DNA of 6,424 bases from Rhodospirillaceae bacterium CCH5-H10 (GTDB lineage: Bacteria > Pseudomonadota > Alphaproteobacteria > Reyranellales > Reyranellaceae). Position numbers and translations under genes: made by a program. This document shows, one piece after another, positions 6,294-6,424 of this stretch. The notes below the pieces were generated by a model. The model was not told the origin of the DNA. It ran no database searches and worked only from the letters and a program-made list of their open reading frames with translations. Position 1 is the stretch's first letter. Each line of letters begins with the position of its first letter. The stretch lies in assembly GCA_001557035.1 (NCBI GenBank), contig LSKJ01000867.1:1-6424 (forward strand), given 5' to 3'.

Positions 6294-6424
6294 ATGCAGC
6301 GGATCGGCGTATCGGCACTGGCTCTTGCAGCAGGTCTTTCCGCAGCCCAACCGGCGTTTGCCCAGTCGCCGCCACCCACCACGGCGCCCGGCCCGGCCGA
6401 CGCCCAGCCAGCCGCGGCGAATTC
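6294..6424 (+). CDS. Start of an exported protein, cut by window end
   Basis: Only the first 43 codons are present. ATG at 6294 has an excellent ribosome binding site, AGGGAG at 6281-6286, 7 bp upstream. The product opens with a signal peptide: 'MQRIGVSALALAAGLSAAQP' with probable cleavage after A-F-A at residue 23. A proline- and alanine-rich stretch follows ('QSPPPTTAPGPADAQPAA'), a low-complexity linker often seen before the plug domain of TonB-dependent receptors or at the mature start of periplasmic proteins. Because the promoter is covered by Zur-like boxes, I infer an envelope protein made under zinc limitation, such as a TonB-dependent zinc receptor or a zinc-binding periplasmic protein. 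The visible residues alone do not identify the family. Confidence 0.75.
   Translation, partial: MQRIGVSALALAAGLSAAQPAFAQSPPPTTAPGPADAQPAAAN

Noticed and set aside
6419..6424. GAATTC (EcoRI site) exactly at the window end, suggesting a cloning boundary
   Set aside because: A 6-bp site can fall there by chance, and nothing else in the window suggests a vector or clone junction.

Overview
This is a GC-rich window with signal peptides, a Cache/PAS/GAF sensor and a STAS/SpoIIAA-like small protein of types common in Alphaproteobacteria (Rhodospirillales or Hyphomicrobiales relatives). That placement is an inference from gene style, not a phylogenetic result. No rRNA, tRNA, CRISPR array, integrase or transposase gene is visible. 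The genes look chromosomal and are mostly single transcription units in alternating orientation rather than one operon.

Layout. Positions 1-139 hold no gene but contain two 16-bp direct repeats and a perfect inverted repeat that look like the end, or a remnant, of an insertion sequence. Positions 140-2293 (minus) encode a 717-aa membrane sensor: four transmembrane segments, a large extracytoplasmic Cache-like domain, PAS and GAF, with no kinase, GGDEF, EAL or methyl-acceptor output domain. A divergent intergenic region (2294-2520) carries an FNR/FixK-like box. Positions 2521-3738 (plus) encode an exported protein of the ClpP/crotonase-like periplasmic type. Its last 17 bp overlap, tail to tail, a 127-aa STAS/SpoIIAA-like protein on the minus strand (3722-4105). 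Across an 83-bp divergent gap, 4189-4551 (plus) encodes a 120-aa exported four-cysteine protein resembling the Rap1a/Tai immunity-protein fold. Positions 4568-6181 (minus) encode a 537-aa polytopic protein resembling a GT-C-type glycosyltransferase. The final divergent region (6182-6293) has a strongly AT-rich 38-bp palindrome that reads as two overlapping Zur (zinc uptake regulator) boxes across the -10 of a promoter. That promoter drives the first 43 codons of an exported protein, cut off by the window end.

Working together. The genes do not form an obvious single pathway. The shared theme is the cell envelope: three exported proteins, one membrane sensor and one membrane glycosyltransferase-like protein. 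The best-supported new inference is that the gene starting at 6294 is zinc-regulated and belongs to a zinc-starvation response. The other points of interest are the sensor without an output domain beside IS-like repeats, and the possible oxygen-responsive box upstream of it. I see no convincing wholly new multi-gene system here.
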